Assembly: GCF_012927125.1 (NCBI RefSeq)
Contig: NZ_JABBFZ010000012.1
Span: 124,001-188,000 of the forward strand
Length of the DNA: 64,000 nt
DNA from: Paraburkholderia antibiotica
Lineage (GTDB): Bacteria; Pseudomonadota; Gammaproteobacteria; Burkholderiales; Burkholderiaceae
Direction of reading: 5' to 3'
How positions within the stretch are numbered: the first letter of the stretch is position 1; each line of letters opens with the position of its first letter. The notes under the pieces are model-generated. The model did no database searches and had not been told where the DNA came from. It saw only the letters and a list, made by a program, of their open reading frames with translations. Both the position numbers and the translations under genes were made by a program. Shown piece after piece: positions 51,544 to 61,488 of this stretch.

Positions 51544-53679
51544 ATGACTATGTTCAACAAGATCGTCAAAGAGTTTAAGTGGGGTCAGCACAACGTTCGC
51601 CTCGAAACCGGTGAAATCGCTCGCCAGGCGAGCGGCGCGGTGATCGTCGACATCGAAGACACCGTGGTGCTCGCTACGGTCGTCGGCGCGAAAACCGCGA
51701 AGCCGGGCCAGGACTTCTTCCCGCTGACCGTCGATTACCTCGAAAAGACCTACGCCGCCGGCAAGATCCCGGGTGGCTTCTTCCGCCGCGAAGGCCGTCC
51801 GTCGGAAGGCGAAACGCTGATCTCGCGCCTGATCGACCGTCCGCTGCGTCCGCTCTTCCCGGAAGGCTTCTACAACGAAGTGCAGGTCGTGATTCACGTG
51901 CTGTCGCTGAATCCGGAAATCCCCGCCGACATCCCCGCGCTGATCGGCGCGTCGGCGGCGCTCGCGGTGTCGGGCCTGCCGTTCAACGGCCCGGTCGGCG
52001 CAGCGCGCGTGGCCTACATCAATAACGAATACGTGCTGAACCCGACGCGTCCGCAGATGAAGGAATCGGCGCTCGACCTCGTCGTCGCCGGTACGGAACG
52101 CGCGGTGCTGATGGTCGAATCGGAAGCGCAGCAGCTGAGCGAAGAAGTGATGCTCGGCGCGGTCGTGTTCGGTCATGAGCAGATGCAGATCGCGATCGAC
52201 GCGATCCACGAACTGGTCCGCGAAGGCGGCAAGCCCGAATGGGACTGGCAGCCGGCCGCGAAGAACGAAGCGCTGATCTCGCGCGTGACGGAACTGGCGC
52301 AAGCCGATCTGCTCGCCGCTTACCAGATCCGTGACAAGCAGGCACGTTCGGCGAAGCTGAAGGAAGTCTACGCAGCGACCTCGGCGAAGCTCGAGGAAGA
52401 CGCAGCGGCAGCGGGCACCGCGGCGGCCGACAAGGCGACCGTCGGCAACGTGCTGTTCGACATCGAAGCGAAGATCGTCCGTACGCAGATCCTGAACGGC
52501 GAGCCGCGTATCGACGGCCGCGACACGCGTACCGTGCGCCCGATCGAAATCCGTACCGGCGTGCTGCCGCGTACCCACGGCTCGGCGCTCTTCACGCGCG
52601 GCGAGACGCAGGCGCTGGTGGTGGCGACGCTCGGCACCAAGGGCGACGAGCAGAACATCGACGCGCTCGAAGGCGAGTACCGCGAACGTTTCATGCTCCA
52701 CTACAACATGCCTCCGTTCGCGACCGGCGAAACGGGCCGCGTCGGTTCGCCGAAGCGCCGTGAAATCGGTCACGGTCGTCTCGCCAAGCGCGCGCTCGTC
52801 GCGTGTCTGCCGAGCGCCGACGAATTCGGCTACTCGATTCGCGTCGTCTCGGAAATCACCGAGTCGAACGGTTCGTCGTCGATGGCTTCGGTGTGCGGCG
52901 GCTGCCTCGCGCTGATGGACGCCGGCGTGCCGATGAAGGCGCACGTCGCCGGTATCGCAATGGGCCTGATCCTCGAAGGCAACCGCTTCGCGGTGCTGAC
53001 CGACATCCTCGGCGACGAAGATCACCTCGGCGACATGGACTTCAAGGTTGCGGGTACGGAGCAAGGCGTGACCGCGCTGCAGATGGACATCAAGATCCAG
53101 GGCATCACGAAGGAAATCATGCAGGTCGCGCTCGCGCAGGCGAAGGAAGGCCGCATGCACATCCTCGGCAAGATGACCTCGGCGGTGTCGGGCGCGAACA
53201 CGGTGCTGTCGGACTACGCACCGCGCATGATCACGATCAAGATCAACCCGGAAAAGATCCGCGACGTGATCGGTAAGGGCGGTTCGGTGATCCGCGCGCT
53301 GACCGAAGAAACCGGCACGACGATCGACATCTCGGACGACGGCGTCGTCACGATCGCGAGCACGAACAGCGAAGGCATGGCCGAAGCGAAGCGTCGCATC
53401 GAAGCGATCACGATGGAAGTCGAAGTGGGTCAGGTCTATGAAGGCACCGTGCTCAAGCTGCTCGATTTCGGCGCGATCGTGAACATCCTGCCGGGCAAGG
53501 ACGGTCTGCTGCACATCTCCGAGATCGCCAACGAGCGCATCAAGGACATCAACGACTACCTGAAGGATGGCCAGCAAGTGAAGGTCAAGGTCATCCAGAC
53601 GGACGAGAAGGGTCGTGTACGTCTGTCGGCGAAGGCATTGCTGAACGACGCGCCGCAAGGCGAACCGAACCCGCAGTAA
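51544..53679 (+). CDS. pnp: Polyribonucleotide nucleotidyltransferase (PNPase)
   Basis: A 711-residue 3'-to-5' exoribonuclease and poly(A)-like polymerase that degrades mRNA with phosphate. Two RNase PH domains are visible (GGFFRREGRPSEGETLISRL, RVVSEITESNGSSSMASVCG with active-site residues), then a KH domain (RDVIGKGGSVIRALTEETGT) and an S1 domain (GQVYEGTVLKLLDFGAIVNI). The order is standard and the length normal. ATGAGGAAAAGCA lies before the ATG. Confidence 0.98.
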   Translation: MTMFNKIVKEFKWGQHNVRLETGEIARQASGAVIVDIEDTVVLATVVGAKTAKPGQDFFPLTVDYLEKTYAAGKIPGGFFRREGRPSEGETLISRLIDRPLRPLFPEGFYNEVQVVIHVLSLNPEIPADIPALIGASAALAVSGLPFNGPVGAARVAYINNEYVLNPTRPQMKESALDLVVAGTERAVLMVESEAQQLSEEVMLGAVVFGHEQMQIAIDAIHELVREGGKPEWDWQPAAKNEALISRVTELAQADLLAAYQIRDKQARSAKLKEVYAATSAKLEEDAAAAGTAAADKATVGNVLFDIEAKIVRTQILNGEPRIDGRDTRTVRPIEIRTGVLPRTHGSALFTRGETQALVVATLGTKGDEQNIDALEGEYRERFMLHYNMPPFATGETGRVGSPKRREIGHGRLAKRALVACLPSADEFGYSIRVVSEITESNGSSSMASVCGGCLALMDAGVPMKAHVAGIAMGLILEGNRFAVLTDILGDEDHLGDMDFKVAGTEQGVTALQMDIKIQGITKEIMQVALAQAKEGRMHILGKMTSAVSGANTVLSDYAPRMITIKINPEKIRDVIGKGGSVIRALTEETGTTIDISDDGVVTIASTNSEGMAEAKRRIEAITMEVEVGQVYEGTVLKLLDFGAIVNILPGKDGLLHISEIANERIKDINDYLKDGQQVKVKVIQTDEKGRVRLSAKALLNDAPQGEPNPQ

Positions 53680-53693
53680 TGCGGTAACGGACA

Positions 53694-53728
53694 AACGGCC
53701 GGTTGCGTTATGCGCGCCGGCCGTTTTT
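53694..53728 (+). terminator. Rho-independent terminator after pnp
   Basis: A perfect 9-bp stem AACGGCCGG / CCGGCCGTT with a 14-base loop and a T-run. Confidence 0.9.
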
Positions 53729-53826
53729 CATGCAGGATGGATTGCATTGCGGATTCGAATGAGCGCGCGGCGCGGGTCTTGCGGGTATCGGGTCGGCAAC
53801 GCAATCCACTCTTGGAGTTGACGCAG

Positions 53827-54843
53827 ATGAAAGCGATCGAAATCACCGAATTCGGTGCACCGGAAGTCCTCAAGCTGGCCGAGCGGCCGACGCCGCAACT
53901 CAAGGCCGGCGAGGTGCTGATCAAGGTGGCGGCATCCGGCATCAATCGTCCGGATGTGTTCCAGCGCAAGGGCGGCTATGCGCCGCCGCCGGGCGCGTCG
54001 GATCTGCCGGGGCTGGAAGTGGCGGGCGAAATCGTCGGCGGTACGATCGACGAAAAGAGCAACCCGTTCGGTCTGAAGATCGGCGATCGCGTGTGTGCGC
54101 TGCTCGCGGGCGGCGGCTACGCGGAGTACGCGGCCGCGCCGCTGCTGCAATGCCTGCCGGTGCCGGCGGGGCTGTCGGATATCGAGGCGGCTTCGCTGCC
54201 GGAGACGTTCTTCACGGTGTGGAGCAACGTGTTCAATCGCGCGCAGCTCGGTCAGGGCGAGGGCGGCGCGAATGAAACGCTGCTCGTGCAGGGCGGCTCG
54301 AGCGGCATCGGCGTGACGGCGATCCAGATCGCGCATGCGCTCGGCTTTCGTGTGTTCGCGACGGCGGGGTCGGATGAAAAATGCCGCGCGTGCGAAGCGC
54401 TTGGCGCCGAACGCGCGATCAACTACAAGAGCGAAGATTTCGTCGAGGTCATCAAGTCGTTGACCAACGATCGCGGCGTCGACGTGATCCTCGACATGGT
54501 GGCGGGCAGCTATGTGCCGCGCGAACTGTCGGCGCTGGCCGACGGTGGTCGCATCGTGCTGATCGCGCTGCTCGGCGGCGCCAGGGCGGAATTGAATCTG
54601 AACGAGGTGTTGCGCCGTCGTCTGACGGTGACCGGCTCGACGCTGCGTCCACGGCCGATCGAATTCAAGGCGCAGATCGCCGCGCAGCTGAAGGAGCGTG
54701 TGTGGCCGCATCTCGAGGCGGGCCGCATCAAGCCGGTCGTGCATCGCGTGTTTCCGGCCGCGCAGGCCGCCGAAGCGCATGCACTGATGGAAAGCAGCAC
54801 GCACGTCGGCAAGATCGTGCTCGCTTGGGGTCAGGATGCTTGA
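53827..54843 (+). CDS. NAD(P)H:quinone oxidoreductase (MDR family)
   Basis: A 338-residue zeta-crystallin-like medium-chain oxidoreductase. MKAIEITEFGAPEVLKLAER, NRPDVFQRKGGYAPPPGASD and the NADPH site LVQGGSSGIGVTAIQIAHAL (residues ~152-171) are typical of the PIG3-like subgroup. The start is ATG 53827; the leading GAGTTG is not an ideal ribosome site. The substrate is unknown; a role in quinone or enone detoxification fits the family. Confidence 0.9.
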   Translation: MKAIEITEFGAPEVLKLAERPTPQLKAGEVLIKVAASGINRPDVFQRKGGYAPPPGASDLPGLEVAGEIVGGTIDEKSNPFGLKIGDRVCALLAGGGYAEYAAAPLLQCLPVPAGLSDIEAASLPETFFTVWSNVFNRAQLGQGEGGANETLLVQGGSSGIGVTAIQIAHALGFRVFATAGSDEKCRACEALGAERAINYKSEDFVEVIKSLTNDRGVDVILDMVAGSYVPRELSALADGGRIVLIALLGGARAELNLNEVLRRRLTVTGSTLRPRPIEFKAQIAAQLKERVWPHLEAGRIKPVVHRVFPAAQAAEAHALMESSTHVGKIVLAWGQDA

Positions 54844-54989
54844 CATCATCGGTTTGACCCGATCCACCCCAGGCAGTAAAATTGCGCGTTTTGCGCACGC
54901 CGGATGAGTCCTATGGACGTCCGTGGATGCAGGTAGGCAGGCGCTGCGAGCGCAGGCCGTCGGCAGGGCAGGCAAGACAGGACGAGACG

Positions 54990-55766
54990 ATGTCGAAACA
55001 ACAACGAGCCAAACTGGTAGTCGGTAACTGGAAGATGCATGGGCGGCTCGCCGCGAACGCCGCGCTGTTGCAAGCGGTGGCGCAGGGCGCCGACGAATTG
55101 CCGGCCGACGTGCGCGTCGGCGTGTGTGTGCCGAGCCTCTATCTCGCGCAGACACAGGCGTTGCTGGACGGCAGCCGGGTCGTGTGGGGCGTGCAGGACG
55201 TTTCCGCGTTCACGCATGGCGCCTATACCGGTGAAGTGGCCGCGCCGATGGTGAGCGATTTCGGTGCCACGTTTGCCATCGTTGGGCATTCGGAGCGTCG
55301 CGCGTATCACCGCGAAAGCGCCGAGCTGGTTGCGGTGAAAACCCAGCGTGCGCTGGACGCGGGTCTGACGCCAATCGTCTGTGTCGGCGAAACGCTCGAA
55401 GAGCGCGAGGCTGGCGCGACCGAACAGGTCGTCGGCACGCAACTCGACGAAGTGCTTGCGAAGCTGTCGGCCGACGAGGCCACTCGTCTGGTCGTGGCCT
55501 ATGAGCCGGTGTGGGCGATCGGTACCGGCAAGAGCGCGACGTCGGAACAGGCGCAAGCCGTGCATGCGTTTTTGCGTGCGCGTCTCGCGGCAAAGGGCGC
55601 GGCGGACGTGCCGCTGCTGTACGGCGGTAGCGTGAAGCCGGACAACGCGGAAGAGCTGTTCCGTCAAGCCGATATCGACGGCGGCCTGATTGGCGGCGCG
55701 TCGTTGAAAGATCAGGATTTCCTGGCGATCTGCAAGGCTGCTGCCGCGACCAGCGTGGCCGGTTAA
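54990..55766 (+). CDS. tpiA: Triosephosphate isomerase
   Basis: A 258-residue glycolytic enzyme interconverting dihydroxyacetone phosphate and glyceraldehyde-3-phosphate. Catalytic Lys is in VVGNWKMHG, His in AIVGHSERRAY, and Glu in VVAYEPVWAIGTG. The phosphate-binding GGSVKPDNAEEL and GGLIGGASL segments are present. The start is ATG 54990 (MSKQQRAKLVVGNWK). It is followed by secG. Confidence 0.98.
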   Translation: MSKQQRAKLVVGNWKMHGRLAANAALLQAVAQGADELPADVRVGVCVPSLYLAQTQALLDGSRVVWGVQDVSAFTHGAYTGEVAAPMVSDFGATFAIVGHSERRAYHRESAELVAVKTQRALDAGLTPIVCVGETLEEREAGATEQVVGTQLDEVLAKLSADEATRLVVAYEPVWAIGTGKSATSEQAQAVHAFLRARLAAKGAADVPLLYGGSVKPDNAEELFRQADIDGGLIGGASLKDQDFLAICKAAAATSVAG

Positions 55767-55848
55767 GCAGGGCGCCTCGGCGAGAAAGACTTCATTTTGC
55801 GCAACACACTGTGTGCGGCGCAGTTAAATAAAGACTCAGGTGAGTGTG

Positions 55849-56247
55849 ATGCTGTATTTGAAAACATTGATTATCGTCGTTCAGTTGTTGTCGGCGCTTG
55901 GAGTCATCGGACTCGTCTTGCTGCAGCACGGCAAAGGTGCCGATATGGGCGCGGCTTTCGGCAGTGGCGCATCGGGCAGTCTGTTCGGTGCGACCGGTTC
56001 GGCGAACTTCCTGTCGCGTACGACGGCAGTGCTGGCCGCCCTGTTTTTCGTGACGACGCTGGCGCTCACTTACCTCGGCGCATTTCACGCGAAACCGTCG
56101 GCAGGCGTGCTGGGCGCGGCTGCGACGGCACCGGTCGCAGCGTCGCCGGCTTCCGTGCCGGCAGCAGCGGGTTCAGCTCCGGTGGCGGCATCGCCTGCAG
56201 CACCGGCGTCTCCCGCATCGGTTCCGGCAACGGGCGTACCGAAATAA
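55849..56247 (+). CDS. secG: Protein-export membrane protein SecG
   Basis: A 132-residue inner-membrane subunit of the Sec translocon. Two helices (LKTLIIVVQLLSALGVIGLV and TAVLAALFFVTTLALTYLG) flank the conserved GADMGAAFGSGASGSLFG loop. The C-terminal ~45 residues are Ala/Pro/Ser repeats (AASPASVPAAAGSAPVAASP), longer than in E. coli. ATG 55849 is preferred over the GTG nine bases upstream. It lies downstream of tpiA as usual for the family. Confidence 0.95.
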   Translation: MLYLKTLIIVVQLLSALGVIGLVLLQHGKGADMGAAFGSGASGSLFGATGSANFLSRTTAVLAALFFVTTLALTYLGAFHAKPSAGVLGAAATAPVAASPASVPAAAGSAPVAASPAAPASPASVPATGVPK

Positions 56248-56273
56248 ATTTTCGTTCGGCGTGCTTTTGTGCG

Positions 56274-56302
56274 TTGAACAATCTGTTTAAACAAGTTACA
56301 AT
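56274..56302 (+). promoter_or_regulatory. Promoter of tRNA-Leu
   Basis: TTGAAC (56274-56279), a 17-bp spacer and TACAAT (56297-56302) lie about 57 bases ahead of the tRNA. A near-consensus sigma-70 promoter. Confidence 0.8.
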
Positions 56303-56359
56303 TCAAGTCTTGAAGCGATTCGCGGGTTTTACAAGTTGTTTTCCCGGATTGCATATAGT

Positions 56360-56444
56360 GCCGACGTGGTGAAATTGGTAGACACGCTATCTTGAGGGGG
56401 TAGTGGCGAAAGCTGTGCGAGTTCGAGTCTCGCCGTCGGCACCA
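56360..56444 (+). tRNA. tRNA-Leu, anticodon GAG
   Basis: An 85-base class II tRNA with encoded CCA. The acceptor stem GCCGACG pairs with CGTCGGC; the D arm includes TTGGTAGAC. The anticodon stem CTATC / GGTAG closes the loop TTGAGGG, so the anticodon is GAG, reading CUC and CUU. A long variable arm and the T arm GCGAG-TTCGAGT-CTCGC follow. The tRNA lies between secG and nuoA, its common position in Burkholderia. Confidence 0.97.
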
Positions 56445-56454
56445 AATGTTATCT

Positions 56455-56490
56455 AAATGCCAGCCGTTTGCTTCGCTTCGGCTGGCATTT
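56455..56490 (+). terminator. Terminator after tRNA-Leu
   Basis: A perfect 12-bp stem AAATGCCAGCCG / CGGCTGGCATTT with a 12-base loop, 10 bases after the tRNA CCA end; TTC follows. Confidence 0.85.
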
Positions 56491-56602
56491 TCACTTCTGG
56501 CGCATGGTTGTGGCGCTTGCGTTGTGTGCGTTTCGGAAGTGATTTCGCGTCAGGGGTGCTATGCTCCTGACGGCACTCAGAACCAACCGATTGAGGATTG
56601 TC

Positions 56603-56962
56603 TTGAACCTCGCAGCCTATTTCCCCGTATTGTTGTTCCTCATTGTGGGCACCGGTTTAGGCGTAGCACTGGTCAGTATTGGCAAGATCCTCGGTCCCAA
56701 TAGGCCCGACACCGAGAAAAACGCACCGTACGAGTGCGGCTTCGAAGCATTCGAAGATGCGCGCATGAAGTTCGACGTGCGCTATTACCTCGTCGCCATT
56801 CTCTTCATCATTTTCGACCTTGAAACGGCGTTCCTGTTTCCGTGGGGTGTGGCCCTGCGCGACATCGGCTGGGCCGGTTTCATGGCAATGATGATTTTCC
56901 TGCTCGAATTCCTGCTTGGCTTTGCCTACATCTGGAAGAAGGGCGGCCTCGACTGGGAATGA
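56603..56962 (+). CDS. nuoA: NADH-quinone oxidoreductase subunit A
   Basis: A 119-residue membrane subunit of complex I with three helices. [20 protein letters not shown] and [11 protein letters not shown] are invariant. It starts at a TTG (56603), with GAGG six bases upstream; the reading [20 protein letters not shown] gives the usual length, while upstream in-frame Met codons would add an unlikely segment. It opens the nuoABCDEFGH... operon. Confidence 0.95.
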
Positions 56963-57023
56963 TGAATTAATCGCCGGTTTAGTGGGTGGCCAGGCTTGCC
57001 ACCCCGTCTGGAGTGGAAAGCAA

Positions 57024-57503
57024 ATGAGTATCGAAGGGGTCTTGAAGGAAGGGTTTGTCACCACTACGGCGGACAAACTGATCAACTGGACGCGCACCGG
57101 CTCCCTGTGGCCGATGACGTTCGGTCTTGCGTGCTGCGCTGTCGAGATGATGCATGCGGGGGCAGCCCGTTATGACCTCGACCGCTTCGGCGTCGTGTTT
57201 CGTCCGAGTCCGCGGCAGTCGGACGTGATGATTGTCGCCGGCACGCTGTGCAACAAGATGGCGCCCGCTCTGCGCAAGGTCTACGACCAGATGGCAGAGC
57301 CGCGCTGGGTGATCTCGATGGGTTCGTGCGCGAACGGCGGCGGCTACTACCACTACTCGTATTCGGTGGTGCGCGGTTGCGATCGGATCGTTCCGGTCGA
57401 CGTCTACGTGCCAGGTTGTCCGCCCACGGCGGAAGCGCTGGTGTACGGCGTGATCCAGCTTCAGGCGAAGATTCGCCGCACCAATACCATCGCCCGTCAA
57501 TAA
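57024..57503 (+). CDS. nuoB: NADH-quinone oxidoreductase subunit B
   Basis: A 159-residue peripheral subunit carrying cluster N2, the last iron-sulfur centre before quinone. The 4Fe-4S cysteines are in [11 protein letters not shown], in [17 protein letters not shown] and in [17 protein letters not shown]. The start at ATG 57024 ([11 protein letters not shown]) is preceded by GGAAAG. Confidence 0.97.
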
Positions 57504-57524
57504 GGCCAACGCCTTCCCCACAAT

Positions 57525-58127
57525 ATGGCAAGCAAACTCGAGACCCTGAAAGCGAACCTCGAGGCGGCCTTTGGCGGCCTCCTGTTGAGCACCACCGAAG
57601 CAATCGGTGAATTGACGATCGTCGTCAAGGCAGGCGATTACCTCAACGTGGCAAAGCGTCTGCGCGATGACCGCTCGCTCGGTTTCGAGCAGTGCGTCGA
57701 TCTGTGCGGCGTCGACTATCAAACCTACGCCGACGGCGCATACGACGGCCCGCGTTTCGCGGCCGTGCTGCATCTGCTGTCGGTGCAGAACAACTGGCGT
57801 TTGCGTCTGCGCGTATTCGCGCCGGACGAAGATATGCCGATCCTGCCGTCCGTCGTCGAAATCTGGAATTCGGTGAACTGGTACGAGCGCGAAGCGTTCG
57901 ACCTGTACGGCATCGTCTTCGAAGGTCACCCGGACCTGCGCCGCATCCTGACCGATTACGGTTTCATCGGTCACCCGTTCCGTAAGGATTTCCCGGTTTC
58001 CGGCTACGTCGAAATGCGTTACGACCCGGAAGAGAAGCGCGTCGTCTATCAGCCGGTGACGATCGAGCCGCGGGAAATCACGCCGCGCGTGATCCGCGAG
58101 GATCGCTATGGCGGTCTGAAACACTAA
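57525..58127 (+). CDS. nuoC: NADH-quinone oxidoreductase subunit C
   Basis: A 200-residue hydrophilic arm subunit. SVNWYEREAFDLYGIVFEGH and LTDYGFIGHPFRKDFPVSGY are the family signature. It is a separate protein, not fused to NuoD as in E. coli. It lies 21 bases after nuoB and 9 bases before nuoD. Confidence 0.97.
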   Translation: MASKLETLKANLEAAFGGLLLSTTEAIGELTIVVKAGDYLNVAKRLRDDRSLGFEQCVDLCGVDYQTYADGAYDGPRFAAVLHLLSVQNNWRLRLRVFAPDEDMPILPSVVEIWNSVNWYEREAFDLYGIVFEGHPDLRRILTDYGFIGHPFRKDFPVSGYVEMRYDPEEKRVVYQPVTIEPREITPRVIREDRYGGLKH

Positions 58128-58136
58128 GAGAACGTC

Positions 58137-59390
<1,254 letters not shown>

Positions 59391-59523
59391 GACGTATTCA
59401 TCGACGCGTGTCTGCGGTCATCGCACCGCCACGCGCGTCAAGCAAAGGAACGCCGGGTCTGTCGCAGTATGACGTGAGCGACAGGTTTTCGTTCGGTAGG
59501 AATTGAAAGAGTCGTGTCTGAAA

Positions 59524-60009
59524 ATGATCTCAGCTGAAGGCCTGAAGGAAATCGATCGTGCGGTTGCAAAGTATCCCGCCGATCAGAAACAGTCCGCCGT
59601 GATGTCGGCGTTGGCCACTGCTCAGGAAGAGCATGGCTGGCTGTCGCCCGAACTCATGCAGTTCGTCGCGGATTATCTCGGCATGCCGGCCATCGCCGTG
59701 CAGGAGGTTGCGACCTTCTACACGATGTACGAGACCTCGCCTGTCGGCAAATACAAGATCACGCTCTGCACGAACCTGCCGTGTCAGCTCGGCCCGGACG
59801 GCGGTTCCGAAAGCGCCGCCGAATACCTGAAGCAGAAGCTCGGCATCGACTTCGGCGAAACCACGCCCGACGGCAAATTCTCCCTGAAAGAGGGCGAGTG
59901 CATGGGTTCGTGCGGCGACGCGCCGGTGATGCTGGTGAACAACCATCGCATGTGCAGCTTCATGAGCCGCGAGAAGATCGACCAGCTGCTCGAGGAACTT
60001 TCGAAATGA
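59524..60009 (+). CDS. nuoE: NADH-quinone oxidoreductase subunit E
   Basis: A 161-residue thioredoxin-fold subunit with the 2Fe-2S cluster N1a. Ligands are C-x4-C in ITLCTNLPCQL and C-x3-C in EGECMGSCGDAPV. The start is put at ATG 59524 (MISAEGLKEIDRAVAK); a TTG seven codons upstream is also in frame but has poor ribosome-site spacing. Its stop overlaps nuoF (ATGA). The 133-base gap after nuoD is long for this operon. Confidence 0.96.
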   Translation: MISAEGLKEIDRAVAKYPADQKQSAVMSALATAQEEHGWLSPELMQFVADYLGMPAIAVQEVATFYTMYETSPVGKYKITLCTNLPCQLGPDGGSESAAEYLKQKLGIDFGETTPDGKFSLKEGECMGSCGDAPVMLVNNHRMCSFMSREKIDQLLEELSK

Positions 60010-61334
60010 CGTCTTTACACGATCGTCACATCAAACCGCTGATTCTCGCCGGCCTGAACGGCGATAACTGGCATCTCGAAGATTACGTGGCGCGCGGCGG
60101 TTACGCCCAGCTGCGCCGTATCCTGGAAGAAAAGATTCCGCCCGAGCAGGTGATCGCCGACGTCAAGGCGTCGGGTCTGCGCGGCCGTGGCGGTGCGGGC
60201 TTCCCGACCGGTCTGAAGTGGAGCTTCATGCCGCGTCAGTTCCCGGGCCAGAAATACCTCGTCTGCAATTCGGACGAAGGCGAACCGGGCACGTTCAAGG
60301 ACCGCGACATCCTGCGCTTCAATCCGCATGCGCTGATCGAAGGCATGGCGATCGGCGCGTACGCGATGGGCATCACGGTCGGCTACAACTATATTCACGG
60401 CGAAATCTGGGAAGTCTACAAACGCTTCGAAGAAGCGTTAGAGGAAGCTCGTCGCGCGGGGTTCCTCGGCGACAACATCATGGGCTCGGGCTTCTCGTTC
60501 CAGCTGCATGCGCATCACGGTTACGGCGCCTACATTTGCGGCGAAGAAACCGCGCTGCTCGAATCGATCGAGGGCAAGAAGGGCCAGCCGCGCTTCAAGC
60601 CGCCGTTCCCGGCGAGCTTCGGCGTGTACGGCAAGCCGACCACGATCAACAACACCGAAACGTTCGCGGCGGTGCCGTTCCTGCTCGCAGTCGGTCCGCA
60701 GAATTACCTCGAACTCGGCAAGCCGAACAACGGTGGCACGAAGATTTTTTCGGTGTCGGGCGACGTCGAGCGTCCGGGCAATTACGAAATTCCGCTCGGC
60801 ACGCCGTTCGCGACGCTGATGGAACTCGCTGGCGGCATGCGCGGCGGCAAGAAGATCAAGGCCGTGATTCCGGGCGGTTCGTCGGCGCCGGTGATTCCGG
60901 GCGACATCATGATGCAGACCGACATGGACTACGACGCGATCGCCAAGGCTGGCTCGATGCTCGGCTCGGGCGCGGTGATCGTGATGGACGAGACGCGCTG
61001 CATGGTGCGCTCGCTGCTGCGTCTGTCGTACTTCTATTACGAAGAGTCGTGCGGTCAGTGCACGCCTTGCCGTGAAGGCACGGGCTGGCTGTATCGCGTC
61101 GTGCATCGTATCGAGCACGGACTCGGCCGTCAGGAAGATCTGGATCTGTTGAATTCGGTTGCGGAAAACATCATGGGCCGCACGATCTGCGCGCTCGGCG
61201 ATGCGGCGGCCATGCCGGTTCGCGGCATGCTCAAGCACTTCTGGGACGAATTCGAATATCACGTCGCTCACAAGCATTGCCTCGTCGGCGGTCATGCCGG
61301 CACGGCGGCGACGTCGGAAACAGTGGCTGCCTGA
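60006..61334 (+). CDS. nuoF: NADH-quinone oxidoreductase subunit F
   Basis: A 442-residue subunit that binds NADH and FMN. The flavin/NADH motifs are GLRGRGGAGFPTGLKWSFMP and ICGEETALLESIEG; the 4Fe-4S ligands lie in YEESCGQCTPCREGTG and a later Cys (TICALGDAAAMP). It starts at ATG 60006, overlapping nuoE. Confidence 0.97.
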   Translation: MTSLHDRHIKPLILAGLNGDNWHLEDYVARGGYAQLRRILEEKIPPEQVIADVKASGLRGRGGAGFPTGLKWSFMPRQFPGQKYLVCNSDEGEPGTFKDRDILRFNPHALIEGMAIGAYAMGITVGYNYIHGEIWEVYKRFEEALEEARRAGFLGDNIMGSGFSFQLHAHHGYGAYICGEETALLESIEGKKGQPRFKPPFPASFGVYGKPTTINNTETFAAVPFLLAVGPQNYLELGKPNNGGTKIFSVSGDVERPGNYEIPLGTPFATLMELAGGMRGGKKIKAVIPGGSSAPVIPGDIMMQTDMDYDAIAKAGSMLGSGAVIVMDETRCMVRSLLRLSYFYYEESCGQCTPCREGTGWLYRVVHRIEHGLGRQEDLDLLNSVAENIMGRTICALGDAAAMPVRGMLKHFWDEFEYHVAHKHCLVGGHAGTAATSETVAA

Positions 61335-61488
61335 AGGGCTACCGGAAGTGGTTGCCTGAGTCAGGCCGATCGGATTGACACACGCATACCTACCGGACGA
61401 ACACCTCAACCGCAGGATTCGTCGCCCGAAAGCGGGCGATGAACAGGCGAACGATTGAGCGGTAACAGGTTAAGGAAGATTGACCATC

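Noticed and set aside
51229..53694. 821-residue minus-strand frame opposite pnp
   Set aside because: Antisense shadow of pnp; the composition is that of reversed codons.
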